Shown: positions 1 through 8,220 of the stretch, piece by piece | How the letters are laid out: each line of letters opens with the position of its first letter | Position numbering within the stretch: the first letter of the stretch is position 1 | Assembly: GCF_001458395.1 (NCBI RefSeq) | Contig: NZ_CYSR01000030.1 | Location: 1 to 64,000 of the forward strand | Source of the DNA: Leisingera aquaemixtae | GTDB lineage: Bacteria > Pseudomonadota > Alphaproteobacteria > Rhodobacterales > Rhodobacteraceae | Direction: 5' to 3' | Length of the DNA: 64,000 nt | Position numbers and translations under genes: made by a program | The notes under the pieces: model-generated | Databases searched by the model: none | What the model saw: only the letters and a program-made list of their open reading frames with translations | Told to the model about the DNA's origin: nothing

Positions 1-465
1 AAGAAGCCAAAGAGCGGCGAACACAATGCCCGCACCAGTGAAGAGGCGCTTGGAGTCATTCGCGAGATGGCAGGACGCTGGCCGGATGAGTCGATTGCTG
101 CCTGTCTAAACCGCATGGGAATGCAGACTGGCCAGGGCAAGACCTGGAATGCGAAACGCGTTTCATCCATCCGGCGTGTGAATGACATTCACGGATACCT
201 GTCTGCTGACAAGGATGGCCCGTGGCGCACAATGACCGAGGCAGCGAAAGAGCTCGGTGTGACCAATCACGTCATCCGCAAACTGATAAAGGACGGTATT
301 CTGCCCGCAAATCAGGTGGTCGATGGCGCGCCGTACCAAATCCGGACGGCTGACCTGCATTCGGATAAGGTCAAAAACGCTCTCGCACGGAAAGGACGCC
401 CGTGTCGCGCTGACCTCGACGACCAGCTATCAATGTTTCCAAGCACTTATGAAGGGGGTGCATAA
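1..465 (+). CDS. Serine recombinase family protein, C-terminal part (5' end outside window)
   Basis: The frame is open from the first base, so the gene starts to the left of the window and only about 154 C-terminal residues are seen. The piece contains the stretch KPKSGEHNARTSEEA and a WPDESIAACLNRMG segment. These resemble the DNA-binding region after the catalytic domain of large serine recombinases and invertases. A second helix-turn-helix-like segment (MTEAAKELGVTNHVIRKLI) lies about 80 residues before the end. No catalytic serine can be seen, because that domain would be upstream. It stops at TAA, and the truncated IS66 transposase on the other strand overlaps its 3' end. The role as an island or plasmid recombinase is inferred from similarity and context. 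Confidence 0.6.
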   Translation, partial: KKPKSGEHNARTSEEALGVIREMAGRWPDESIAACLNRMGMQTGQGKTWNAKRVSSIRRVNDIHGYLSADKDGPWRTMTEAAKELGVTNHVIRKLIKDGILPANQVVDGAPYQIRTADLHSDKVKNALARKGRPCRADLDDQLSMFPSTYEGGA

Positions 466-1824
466 TGACCAACCAACTGCGATAGGGCGGATCAGGTTCT
501 CGACAGCATTGGAGTCGATCTCGACGCGGCCGTCGTGGAGGAAGGTCTGCAGCCCGTCCCACTGCCGGTGGATGTAGGCCAGCTTCTCTCCGAGACGTGA
601 CTTTGAGGAGATCCGGCGGCGCTGGCTCTGCAGCCATTCTCCGAACCCGGTGACCAGCGGCGCGGTGCGGGTCTGCCGGGCGGACAGCCGCTGGCCGGGG
701 CCCATGCCGCGGATCTCACCCTCGATGCGGTAGAGCTCCGCAATCCGGCGCAGCCCTTCGGCGGCGATCTCCGAGCCGTCGCGGTCGAAGACCTCCTTCA
801 GCTTCCTGCGGGCATGCGCCCAGCAATACGCGACCGTGACCGGCGCGCCGCCTTTCCGCGAGGGGCGCGTCAGCCGGTTGTAGCCGGAATAGCCGTCCAG
901 CTGCAGGATGCCATCGAAGCCCAGCAGGATCTGTTCCGCGTTCTGCCCGGCGCGGCCGGGAGCATAGGTGAACACCACGCCGGGCGGGTCATCGCCGCCC
1001 CATCCCCTGTCGTCCCGGGCCAGCGCCCAGAGATACCCGGTCTTTGTCCGGCCGCGGCCCGGGTCCAGGACCGGCGCCGTGGTCTCGTCCATGAACAGCT
1101 TGCCCGATCCTTTCAGGTGCTCGGCCAGCCGGTCGACTACGGGACCGAGGTGGAAGGCGGCTGTCCCCACCCAATCGGCGAGCGTGCTGCGGTGCAGGTC
1201 GATCCCGGAGCGGACCAGGATCTGGCTCTGGCGGTATAACGGCAGATGATCCGAGAATTTGCTGACCAGAACATGCGCGATGGCGCCCTCGGTCGGCAGA
1301 CCACCCTCGATCAGGTGCGCGGGGGCTGGTGCCTGGGTGACACCCTCGGCGCAGGCACGGCAGGCATATTTGGGCCGGACAGTGACGATGACACGGAGCT
1401 GCGCGGGAATAATATCCAGCCGCTCGGTGCGATCCTCGCCGATCCGGTGCATCTCGCCGCACCCGCACGGGCAGTCCAAGCTGTCCGGCTCGATCACCCT
1501 CTCGACCCGCGGCAGGTCCTTGGGCAGATTGCCTCGGTTGCGGCGGGCTGCCTTGCGCGGCGCCGGACCGGTGGACGCCTGCGTGTTTTGCTGCGTCTTG
1601 GCCTCGGCCACCGCGGTCTCGAGATCCTCGAAAGCTAGCTGCCGCTCGTCCTCGCTCAGCTTCTCCGACCGCTTGCCATGCACGGCCTGGTTCAGCTCGG
1701 CGACGAGATGCTCCAGGCGTTTGTTGGCCTCCCGAAGCGCATCCCGCTCGCGCAGCACTGCCAGAACGGCGTCACGCTGGTCTTCAGGAATGGCAGAAAG
1801 GTCGATGGGCGGGGCGCTGGACAT
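430..1824 (-). pseudogene. tnpC: IS66 family transposase TnpC, truncated at the C-terminus
   Basis: This is the large IS66 transposase. It has an N-terminal coiled-coil leader (RDALREANKRLEHLVAEL), a zinc-finger-like CPCGCGEMHRIG segment, and the catalytic core with the acidic residues in MDETTAPV, LQLDGYSGYN and SNAVENLIRPI. Family members run about 510-530 residues. Here the homology stops after LIRPIAVG near base 475, and the last residues before the stop come from sequence antisense to the recombinase gene. About 60 C-terminal residues and the IS end are therefore missing. The three DDE residues are still present, but the protein is probably inactive and the element immobile. It is read in the same direction as tnpA and tnpB upstream. 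Confidence 0.85.
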
Positions 1825-1878
1825 GGCCGGACCATACCCTGATCTCCCCCTATAGAAGCAGGCTTTCCGCAGCCCGAG

Positions 1879-2232
1879 TCACTCTGCCACAGCCGGGCGG
1901 CGCGGCTCCAGGGACCGCACCCGCCGCCAGTCCAGCCCGGCAAACAGCGCCTCGAATTAGGCACGGTTCAGCGTCATCGCCCCGTCGCGGATCGCAGGCC
2001 AGGTGAACGTGCTGTCCTCCAGCCGCTTGTAAGCCATGACAAGCCCGCTGCCGTCCCAGAACAGGATCTTCATCCTGTCCGCCCGTTTGGCGCGGAACAC
2101 AAAGACCGTGCCGGTGAACGGATCTTCCGCCAGCGCTGACTGCACGAGCGCTGCCAGACCGTCATGGCCTTTGCGGAAATCCACCGGCTTCGTCGCCACC
2201 AGAACCCGCACGCCCTGCGAGGGCATCAGCAT
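1879..2232 (-). pseudogene. tnpB: IS66 Orf2 (TnpB), interrupted by a nonsense codon
   Basis: This is the accessory IS66 protein with the family signature VLVATKPVDFRKGHDGLAAL and the WDGSGLVMAYKRLE segment. Translation runs 91 codons to a TAA at 1957-1959. In the same frame the normal family ending (FEALFAGLDW and RRVRSLEPRR) continues for 25 codons to a TGA at 1879-1881. The TAA sits where the family usually has CAA (Gln), so a single C-to-T change is the simplest cause. The full-length protein would be 117 residues. Its start overlaps the end of tnpA by 7 bases, as is usual for translational coupling in IS66 elements. Confidence 0.85.
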
Positions 2233-2636
2233 GGCGTGGCTCCGAGCGCATGCACGATCTCGGCGATCCGGATTGCGGGCGTGCCCGGCGCCAGTTCGAT
2301 CCTGACTTCGCCCGAAACGATCCGGATCACCTCTGCTGAAGCGGCAATGTCCGGCGCCGGCTGCACCTCCGGAACATCGCAGACCACCAGCGGGGCGAAG
2401 ACCGGTTCGTCCAGCTCCGCCGCTGGCAACACCAGCTTCCCCTGCTTCGCCAGTCGGCGCCAGGCCGACAGCTGGTTCGCTAAGACCCCATACCGCGCGG
2501 CCACGCCATTCACCGTCGCACCCGGCTCGAGCGTATCCGCCACCGCCTGGGCCTTGGCGTCATCCGGCCACCGACGGTGACCCGACGCGTAGATCTCGAC
2601 GCCCAACGATTTGAGAAACGAATTTGTAGCGCACAT
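2226..2636 (-). CDS. tnpA: IS66 Orf1 (TnpA), helix-turn-helix protein
   Basis: This is the first IS66 gene and encodes a small DNA-binding protein. The N-terminal half carries the segment HRRWPDDAKAQAVADTLEPG, followed by VAARYGVLANQLSAWRR, which reads as a helix-turn-helix. The C-terminal half (EVRIELAPGTPA...IVHALG) is the usual acidic to hydrophobic tail. I chose the start at MCATNSFLK rather than the ATG 11 codons upstream, because family homology starts near there. It gives 136 residues. The gene overlaps tnpB by 7 bases. It looks intact, but the other two genes of the element are broken, so it is a relic. Confidence 0.75.
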   Translation of the reverse strand: MCATNSFLKSLGVEIYASGHRRWPDDAKAQAVADTLEPGATVNGVAARYGVLANQLSAWRRLAKQGKLVLPAAELDEPVFAPLVVCDVPEVQPAPDIAASAEVIRIVSGEVRIELAPGTPAIRIAEIVHALGATPC

Positions 2637-3386
2637 TGCGAAACGCACTCCCCACTGTGAGATGTGCAAGATCTCGCAGCACGGGATGGGCGCTACAACG
2701 TGGGGCGCAGACGCCGGTTACGATTTTCTCGTAGGTGCTGCGTTTAGTGCTTCTTTGAAATCACTTCTGCGCACTGTCGCACTTGAAAAGGGACAAGCTC
2801 GAGTTTGGAGACCTGTCGAAGCGGCCGTTATTTACCACAAAGAGGGGTGACCGCTCTCCATCAAAAGGGCCGTAGGTCACCCCTCTTTGTAGGCCGCGTT
2901 AGCGGCATTCGGTCTAAAAAAGCACATATATTTGCTGGTTGAGCTTTAACTGTGGAGGTCACCTTGTGAACAGTGGTATTGAATGAAGTTGCTGCCAATC
3001 AGCAACAGGAAGTAATGTGAAAGTTACAACGTGAGCAAAGTTCAGTGTGTATTTTGCACGGACGCAGTGCATATCGGCTGGCCTTTGCCAGTTCGCGTCT
3101 GCAGAGAATGGCGGTAAAGCGGGCTGTGGTTGCAGTAGTATGAACCGGAGGCGGATGGCTGGTTTGGGCGGGGTTTGCTAGCAAACTGACGTATGGCGCC
3201 TAATAGGTAATTTGGATCGCAAGAATGGGTCCGATCCTACCCTGTGGTTTCCGCTTGTTCTTGTTTCAGTCGGCGGAATTTGAGCCGCGTGAAAATTGAA
3301 AAGCCCACAGATGGAGCACTTTTAGAAGCAATCACATGCTTTATAGTTCCCGAAGAAATTTCTCCGTATCTCAATGACTGCTCACC
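2637..3386. other. AT-rich region without a recognisable gene
   Basis: This stretch lies between the IS66 relic and the first tRNA and is clearly richer in A+T than the chromosome to its right. Short open frames occur on both strands but show no family signature or ribosome binding site. It contains the 16-bp inverted repeat listed separately. A possible IS end, GTAACCGGCGTC on the minus strand at 2710-2721, lies 85 bases before tnpA. The other end of the IS is lost, so this cannot be confirmed. Confidence 0.6.
2837..2890. repeat. Perfect 16-bp inverted repeat with a 22-base spacer
   Basis: The left arm ACAAAGAGGGGTGACC (2837-2852) and the right arm GGTCACCCCTCTTTGT (2875-2890) are exact reverse complements. 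A second, shorter pair GCGGCC / GGCCGC lies outside them at 2821-2826 and 2892-2897. No run of T follows on either strand, so it is not a typical terminator. It could be the ends of a lost small element or a protein-binding site within the island. Confidence 0.8.
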
Positions 3387-3460
3387 TAGGGGATGAGGGA
3401 CTTGAACCCCCAGCCAAAGCGTTATGAGCGCTCTGCTCTAACCAATTGAGCTAATCCCCC
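3387..3460 (-). tRNA. Complete tRNA with CAU anticodon (Met or Ile2), no encoded CCA
   Basis: The minus strand folds into a full cloverleaf. The acceptor strands are GGGGGAT and ATCCCCT, the anticodon loop is CTCATAA with anticodon CAU at 3424-3426, and the T loop is TTCAAGT with a GGGGG/CCCTC stem. The discriminator base is A, followed by GGTG, so CCA is not encoded, which is unlike the other intact tRNA in this window. Its D and anticodon arms are identical over 30 bases with the broken tRNA at 3647-3707. It lies in AT-rich, island-like sequence. CAU could decode AUG, or AUA if the C is lysidine-modified. The 4th and 5th bases are G and G, unlike the broken copy and E. coli tRNA-Ile2. Confidence 0.8.
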
Positions 3461-3543
3461 AGGAGCAGGCGCTGAGTACAGCAATGTTGCTGTGACGCCA
3501 AGGGTGTTCGGCCATCTGACCGAATTTTCTTCCTAGTACGCCT

Positions 3544-3636
3544 ATCAGTAAGTCATACCAGTAATATTCGTTCTGATTTACCAGTCTCGAATCCATTTAC
3601 TTGTTGACTAGATCAATCAATCAGTAAGTTTATACC
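3544..3636. repeat. Pair of direct repeats near the broken tRNA
   Basis: The 10-mer ATCAGTAAGT occurs at 3544-3553 and 3620-3629, each followed within a few bases by ATACC. They lie between the two tRNA sequences, on the island side of the broken tRNA. Repeats like these can be arm-type integrase binding sites, but two short copies in an AT-rich region are weak evidence. Confidence 0.35.
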
Positions 3637-3646
3637 TACTAACAAA

Positions 3647-3707
3647 GAATTGAACCTGCAACCAAAGCGTTATGAGCGCTCTGCTCTAACCGTTGAGCTA
3701 CAGGCCC
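3647..3707 (-). pseudogene. tRNA with CAU anticodon (likely tRNA-Ile2), 3' end missing
   Basis: From 3707 the minus strand reads as a normal tRNA: acceptor GGGCCTG, D arm, anticodon loop CTCATAA (CAU), T stem GCAGG and T loop TTCAATT. After the next C the sequence becomes TTTGTTAGTAGG instead of the expected CTGCCAGGCCC. The 3' T-stem strand, the 3' acceptor strand and CCA are all absent. The C4 and C5 of the acceptor stem match the lysidine-synthetase recognition pattern of E. coli tRNA-Ile2, which favours Ile2 over Met. The break coincides with the change from AT-rich island to chromosome, so this is read as an integration scar. Confidence 0.75.
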
Positions 3708-3751
3708 GCCATTGTCCTGTGGTTAGAAAATGGCGCGCGGGAGGTCAAGCG

Positions 3752-3804
3752 GCGATTGCATCGCGGTGCTGCGGCCGCGGCCTTCTGTGCCGGGATGCAA
3801 TCGC
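3752..3804 (+). promoter_or_regulatory. Inverted repeat in the purM leader
   Basis: GCGATTGCATC (3752-3762) and GATGCAATCGC (3794-3804) are exact reverse complements with a G+C-rich 31-base spacer. The spacer holds a smaller palindrome around GCGGCCGC. The structure sits 60 bases upstream of purM. It may be an RNA stem in the leader or a site for a regulator. It has no T run. Confidence 0.45.
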
Positions 3805-3863
3805 TTGTTTCCTTCTCTTCCGCCTTGCGCTAAAGGCTGCCGCAACGTGTTGGAAGGAGCCAA

Positions 3864-4913
3864 ATGATGACCAGCGGCAAGAACGGCCTGACCTATGCAG
3901 ACGCAGGTGTGGACATTGATGCGGGCAACGCCCTGGTCGACCGGATCAAGCCGGCCGCCAAGCGTACCAACCGCCCGGGCGTGGCCAGCGGGCTGGGTGG
4001 ATTTGGCGCTCTGTTCGATCTGAAAGCCGCCGGTTACAGCGATCCGATCCTGGTCGGCGCCACCGATGGTGTCGGCACCAAACTGCGGATCGCGATCGAC
4101 ACCGGCGTGGTAGATGGCGTTGGCATCGACCTGGTGGCGATGTGCGTCAACGACCTGGTGTGCCAGGGCGCTGAGCCGCTGTTCTTCCTCGACTATTTCG
4201 CCACCGGAAAACTGGAAACCGACACCGCTGCCCGCATCATCGAGGGCATTGCCGAGGGCTGCGTGCGCTCCGGCTGCGCGCTGATCGGCGGAGAAACGGC
4301 AGAGATGCCGGGCATGTACCCCGAAGGCGATTTTGACCTTGCGGGCTTTGCCGTGGGCGCGATGGAGCGCGGCTCTGCGCTGCCTGAAGGCGTGGTCGAG
4401 GGCGACGTGCTGCTGGGGCTGGCGTCCGACGGCGTGCATTCCAACGGCTATTCCCTGGTGCGCAAGCTGGTCGAGGTCTCCGGCCTGGGCTGGGATGCGG
4501 ACTGCCCGTTTGGCGAAAGCACTCTGGGCGCGGCGCTGCTGACCCCGACGCGTCTCTATGTGAAGCAGTGCCTGGCCGCGGTGCGGGCAGGGGGCGTGCA
4601 TGCGCTGGCCCATATCACCGGCGGCGGCCTGACCGAGAATCTGCCGCGCGTGCTGCCCGAGGACCTGGGCGCCGACATCGACCTGAACGCCTGGGACCTG
4701 CCGCCCGTGTTCAAATGGATGGCAGAGACCGGCGGCATTGCCGAAGCGGAAATGCTCAAGACCTTCAACTGCGGCATTGGCATGATCCTGTCGGTCGCGG
4801 CGGACCGCGCCGATGAGCTGGTGAAGGTGCTGGAAGCCGAAGGCGAGACAGTGGCCCGTCTGGGCACCGTCACCAAAGGCGCCGGCATGCGCTATGCGGG
4901 CAAGCTGCTGTGA
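3864..4913 (+). CDS. purM: Phosphoribosylformylglycinamidine cyclo-ligase (AIR synthetase)
   Basis: PurM closes the imidazole ring of purine precursors, converting FGAM and ATP to AIR in the cytoplasm. The 349 residues match the usual family length. Visible motifs are [14 protein letters not shown] at the N-terminus, GATDGVGTK near residue 68 (the ATP-binding loop), [11 protein letters not shown] near 143, and [16 protein letters not shown] near 248. The start is ATGATG behind GGAAGGAG, so either ATG is possible. The gene shares a 4-base overlap with purN, which implies coupled translation. This purM-purN pair is common in alphaproteobacteria. Confidence 0.96.
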   Translation: MMTSGKNGLTYADAGVDIDAGNALVDRIKPAAKRTNRPGVASGLGGFGALFDLKAAGYSDPILVGATDGVGTKLRIAIDTGVVDGVGIDLVAMCVNDLVCQGAEPLFFLDYFATGKLETDTAARIIEGIAEGCVRSGCALIGGETAEMPGMYPEGDFDLAGFAVGAMERGSALPEGVVEGDVLLGLASDGVHSNGYSLVRKLVEVSGLGWDADCPFGESTLGAALLTPTRLYVKQCLAAVRAGGVHALAHITGGGLTENLPRVLPEDLGADIDLNAWDLPPVFKWMAETGGIAEAEMLKTFNCGIGMILSVAADRADELVKVLEAEGETVARLGTVTKGAGMRYAGKLL

Positions 4914-5506
4914 GCCACAAGAAGGTCGCGATCCTGATATCCGGCGGCGGCTCCAACATGGTGTCGCTGCTGGAGAGCATGACCGGCGGCCATCCGGCGC
5001 GGCCCTGTCTGGTGCTGTCCAACAACGCAAGTGCCGGCGGGCTGGCCAAGGCCGCTGCCGCAGGTGTGGCCACTGCCGTGGTGGACCACCGCCCCTTTCA
5101 GGGCGACCGGGCGGCCTTTGAGGCTGAGCTGGTGAAACCCATTTTCGAGGCCGGTGCGGATATTGTCTGTCTGGCCGGTTTCATGCGGGTTCTGACCGCC
5201 GGGTTCGTGTCGCAGTTCGAAGGCCGGATGCTGAACATTCACCCCTCGCTGCTGCCGAAATACAAAGGCTTGCACACTCACGCCCGCGCGCTTGAGGCGG
5301 GCGACGCGGAGCATGGCTGCACCGTGCATGAGGTGACGCCGCGCCTGGACGACGGCCCGGTGCTGGGCCAGGCCCGGGTGCCGGTTCTGCCCAGCGACAC
5401 GCCGGAAACGCTGGCGGCGCGGGTGCTGGTGCAGGAGCACAAGCTGTACCCGGCCGTGCTGCGCCGTTTTGCCGCTGGCGACAAAACCCCGGTCCAGCTG
5501 CCCTAG
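4910..5506 (+). CDS. purN: Phosphoribosylglycinamide formyltransferase
   Basis: PurN transfers a formyl group from 10-formyl-THF to GAR. The 198 residues include the N-terminal [10 protein letters not shown] loop for phosphate binding and the catalytic [20 protein letters not shown] segment (Asn and His). The [14 protein letters not shown] segment contains the catalytic Asp. The start is a GTG overlapping the TGA of purM. The end overlaps by a few bases the stop of a small gene on the opposite strand. Confidence 0.95.
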   Translation: MSHKKVAILISGGGSNMVSLLESMTGGHPARPCLVLSNNASAGGLAKAAAAGVATAVVDHRPFQGDRAAFEAELVKPIFEAGADIVCLAGFMRVLTAGFVSQFEGRMLNIHPSLLPKYKGLHTHARALEAGDAEHGCTVHEVTPRLDDGPVLGQARVPVLPSDTPETLAARVLVQEHKLYPAVLRRFAAGDKTPVQLP

Positions 5507-5688
5507 CGCCGTTCCTGCGCGGCTGCGCTGTTGCCGTGCCAATCCAGCAGATCCTGCTGCGGAGCCGGGGCCAGAAGCGCGGGCAGGCCCAGCAGCAATA
5601 GCAAAGCAGCAGCAGCCAGCAGCGGAATCATCCTGCGATGCGGCGCAGTTCCTGCAGTTTTTGCGGCGGAAAAGTCGAGTGAAGTCAT
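5503..5688 (-). CDS. Small single-span membrane protein of unknown function
   Basis: This 61-residue frame has a ribosome binding site (GGAG) eight bases before its ATG and ends tail to tail with purN. After a basic stretch (HRR) it has one strongly hydrophobic segment, MIPLLAAAALLLLLGLPALL, then a short polar tail. That is either a membrane anchor or an uncleaved signal. I do not recognise a family. The length, site and position support a real gene, but no homology is claimed. Confidence 0.5.
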   Translation of the reverse strand: MTSLDFSAAKTAGTAPHRRMIPLLAAAALLLLLGLPALLAPAPQQDLLDWHGNSAAAQERR

Positions 5689-5917
5689 CGGTCATTCTCC
5701 TGTTTGCGATGCACACCTAACCTAGGGGCTGCACTTGCATCAGGGAAATGAATGTTTGACGACAGTATTATCACAAACAGTGAATTCAGGGGCGCCGGTA
5801 CGCCAGCGGCTGTGCCGCTTGCAGCACAAAACCACGGCGGCAGCGGCACCTGTTTGCATTGCCCGGAACAAGCGCGTATCACGGCCCGGCCCACGTGAGA
5901 TTGAAAAGCGGTAATTG

Positions 5918-7075
5918 ATGAAAACCCTGACCACGACCGAAGAACTGCAGGCCTTTTGCGATGCCGCCGCACAGCATCCCTATGTCACTGTGGATACCGA
6001 ATTTCTGCGCGAGCGGACCTATTATTCCAAGCTTTGCCTGATTCAGCTGGCCTTTGCCGGCGATGGTGAAAACGACGCTGTGCTGGTTGACCCGCTGGCG
6101 GAGGGCATCTCGCTGGAGCCGCTTTATGCGCTGTTTCGCGACGAAAACGTGGTTAAGGTGTTCCATGCCGCGCGTCAGGACCTCGAGATCTTCTGGGTCG
6201 ATGCGAGCGTCTTTCCCAAGCCTCTGTTTGACACTCAGGTTGCGGCGATGGTCTGCGGCTTTGGCGAGCAGGCGGGATATGAAACCCTGGTGCGCAAGAT
6301 CGTCAAGCAGGGGCTGGACAAGACCTCGCGCTTTACCGACTGGTCGCGCCGTCCGCTGAGCGAGGCGCAGAAGACATATGCGCTGGCGGATGTGACCCAT
6401 CTGCGCAAGATCTACGAATTCCTGGCGGCCGAACTGGAGAAGAGCGGCCGGTCCCACTGGGTCGCGGAAGAGCTGCAGGTGCTGACCGATCCGGCAACTT
6501 ATGACATCCAGCCGCAGGAGGCCTGGCAGCGGGTCAAGACCCGCACCAACTCGGGCAAGTTCCTGGCGGTGGTGCGCGAGCTGGCGGCGTTCCGCGAGAT
6601 TTACGCGCAGAGTAACAACGTGCCGCGCAACCGGGTGTTCAAGGATGACGCGCTGGTGGAGCTGGCCTCGACCAAGCCGCGCACTGCGGCGGAGCTGGGC
6701 GGCTCTCGTCTGCTTCTGCGCGAGGCCCGCAAAGGCGCTATTGCCGAGGGCATCCTGGAGGCGGTGGCCAAGGGCGTCAGCTGCCCGCCGGAGAAGTTCC
6801 CCCGCCTGGACCGCAGCAGGGAGAAGCTGCAGGTGAACCCGGCGCTGGCGGACCTGCTTCGGGTGCTCCTGAAGGCCAAGACCGAGGCTGAGGGCGTTGC
6901 GGCCAAGCTGATCGCGCCGAGCGCCGATCTGGATGCCATCGCTGCGGGCCTGCGGGATGTGCCGGCCCTTAGCGGCTGGCGCCGCGAGGTGTTTGGTGCC
7001 GATGCGCTGAGGCTTTGCGAGGGCAAGATCGGCCTTGCCGCCAACGGCCAGGCGGTACAGGTGGTGGAGCTTTAA
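5918..7075 (+). CDS. rnd: Ribonuclease D
   Basis: Rnd is a 3'-5' exoribonuclease that trims tRNA and other stable RNA precursors. The DEDD exonuclease domain fills the first half, with VTVDTEFLRERTYYSKLCLI near the N-terminus, VFHAARQDLEIFW near residue 85 and the YALADVTHL segment near 155. An HRDC domain follows (VRELAAFREIYAQSNNVPR), then a C-terminal helical part. The 385 residues are normal. I prefer the ATG at 5918 over the in-frame TTG one codon earlier. A strong terminator lies just downstream. Confidence 0.95.
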   Translation: MKTLTTTEELQAFCDAAAQHPYVTVDTEFLRERTYYSKLCLIQLAFAGDGENDAVLVDPLAEGISLEPLYALFRDENVVKVFHAARQDLEIFWVDASVFPKPLFDTQVAAMVCGFGEQAGYETLVRKIVKQGLDKTSRFTDWSRRPLSEAQKTYALADVTHLRKIYEFLAAELEKSGRSHWVAEELQVLTDPATYDIQPQEAWQRVKTRTNSGKFLAVVRELAAFREIYAQSNNVPRNRVFKDDALVELASTKPRTAAELGGSRLLLREARKGAIAEGILEAVAKGVSCPPEKFPRLDRSREKLQVNPALADLLRVLLKAKTEAEGVAAKLIAPSADLDAIAAGLRDVPALSGWRREVFGADALRLCEGKIGLAANGQAVQVVEL

Positions 7076-7098
7076 AGAGCTGTCACCTGCGCAAAAGA

Positions 7099-7128
7099 AA
7101 CGCCCGCAAACGCGGGCGTTCTTTGTTT
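7099..7128 (+). terminator. Rho-independent terminator after rnd
   Basis: AACGCCCGC (7099-7107) pairs with GCGGGCGTT (7112-7120) across a 4-base loop and is followed by CTTTGTTT. It can serve rnd, and weakly the convergent lipoprotein gene. Confidence 0.85.
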
Positions 7129-7150
7129 CAGTCCTTTACAGCGTTAAGGA

Positions 7151-7663
7151 TCAGCGCCGGCGGCTTTCCCGTGCGTTCTCCGCGCCGTTCACCCGGACCA
7201 GGCGGATTGCCTCAAGATCCTCATTGGACAGCGTGCGGGCCGCATGAAGCGTCCGGCTGAATTCGCTGCCCTTCAGGGTTGCTTCCTCCGGATAGACCAC
7301 CCGGAAGTCATAGGCCAGAACGCCGTCCTCTGCTGTTTCAGCCTTGCGCAGCTCGACATCAAACGCGCCCTGGCGCGCCGCAACGCCGGAGGCGTGAATG
7401 ATGGCCCCGGAGGCGGTGCGCTCAATCTGCAGCCGGGTGACCTGGCTGATCAGGACGCTTTTGTCCTCTGGCGGTTTCTTGGCGAAAATCCCGCGCGCGT
7501 TGCTTTCCTGCGGCAGCAGCGGGTTGGTGCCCTGCGGCACCGTTGACTCTGCGGGGGCCGATCTGCCGAACCAGTTGGTGGGGTTGACTCGCGAGTCTTT
7601 CCAGCCGCCGCAGCCGGCCAGACCCAGCGCTGCGGCCAATGTGAGAGCCAATGGTTTGTGCAT
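7151..7663 (-). CDS. Predicted outer-membrane or periplasmic lipoprotein
   Basis: The 170-residue product starts with a lipoprotein signal peptide, MHKPLALTLAAALGLAGC, with the lipobox LAGC giving the lipidated cysteine. The mature part has a proline-rich linker (PAESTVPQGTNPLLPQ). A beta-rich domain with an IERTASGAIIHASG segment follows, then a basic tail ESRRR. The ATG at 7663 is preferred because the signal peptide begins there; the longer frame adds only MNGRGQ. It resembles conserved Rhodobacteraceae lipoproteins of unknown role. It is convergent with rnd. Confidence 0.75.
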   Translation of the reverse strand: MHKPLALTLAAALGLAGCGGWKDSRVNPTNWFGRSAPAESTVPQGTNPLLPQESNARGIFAKKPPEDKSVLISQVTRLQIERTASGAIIHASGVAARQGAFDVELRKAETAEDGVLAYDFRVVYPEEATLKGSEFSRTLHAARTLSNEDLEAIRLVRVNGAENARESRRR

Positions 7664-7798
7664 CTGTCCCCGCCCATTCAAAATGTCTTTGCAAGGGATT
7701 ACCCGATTGGCCGAAGCTTGAAAAGCGGTTGAAATGGTGCGGGCAGGGGCTTAGGTGCTGATCAGCCCCGGAATGCGGATTTTGAGGATGGACGGACG

Positions 7799-8209
7799 AT
7801 GGCCACAGCCGCCTTTGAAGAGATCGTGGAAGACTTCGAGTTCATGGAGGACTGGGAGGACCGCTACCGCCATGTGATCGACCTGGGCAAGGCGATGGAG
7901 CCGCTGGACGACGCGCTGAAGGTGCCCGCCACCAAGGTCGACGGCTGCGCCAGCCAGGTGTGGCTGCATGCGACGGTCGAGGGCGGGGTGTTCCGGTTCG
8001 ACGGCGACAGCGACGCAATGATTGTGCGCGGTCTGATCGCGGTGCTGCGCAAGCTGTATAACGGTCTGCCCCTGCAGCAGGTGGTGTCGGTGGACGCCAA
8101 GGCGGAACTGGGGCGGCTGGAGCTGAATGAGCATCTGTCTTCGCAGCGCTCCAATGGCCTCAGGGCAATGATCGAGCGGATCCGCGAAACCGCGATGGCG
8201 CAGGCCTGA
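7799..8209 (+). CDS. sufE: SufE family sulfur acceptor for Fe-S cluster assembly
   Basis: SufE accepts persulfide sulfur from the cysteine desulfurase SufS and passes it to the SufBCD scaffold. The 136-residue product has the family core, with the acceptor cysteine at residue 50 in KVDGCASQVW, the FDGDSDAMIVRGLIAVL helix and the C-terminal SSQRSNGLRAMIERIR segment. No other suf gene is in the window. A hairpin followed by GATATTTT lies directly downstream and probably ends transcription. Confidence 0.93.
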   Translation: MATAAFEEIVEDFEFMEDWEDRYRHVIDLGKAMEPLDDALKVPATKVDGCASQVWLHATVEGGVFRFDGDSDAMIVRGLIAVLRKLYNGLPLQQVVSVDAKAELGRLELNEHLSSQRSNGLRAMIERIRETAMAQA

Positions 8210-8220
8210 GGCCGGCCGGG

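Noticed and set aside
2710-2721. GTAACCGGCGTC on the minus strand as the outer end of the IS66 element
   Set aside because: IS66 ends often begin GTAA, but the partner end is deleted, so the inverted repeat cannot be verified.
2611-2850. A 79-codon plus-strand frame between the IS66 relic and the inverted repeat
   Set aside because: It starts inside tnpA antisense, has no ribosome binding site and no recognisable pattern.
2999-3184. A 61-codon minus-strand frame in the AT-rich region
   Set aside because: Composition is random-looking (His, Thr, Cys rich), with no ribosome site and no neighbour relationship.
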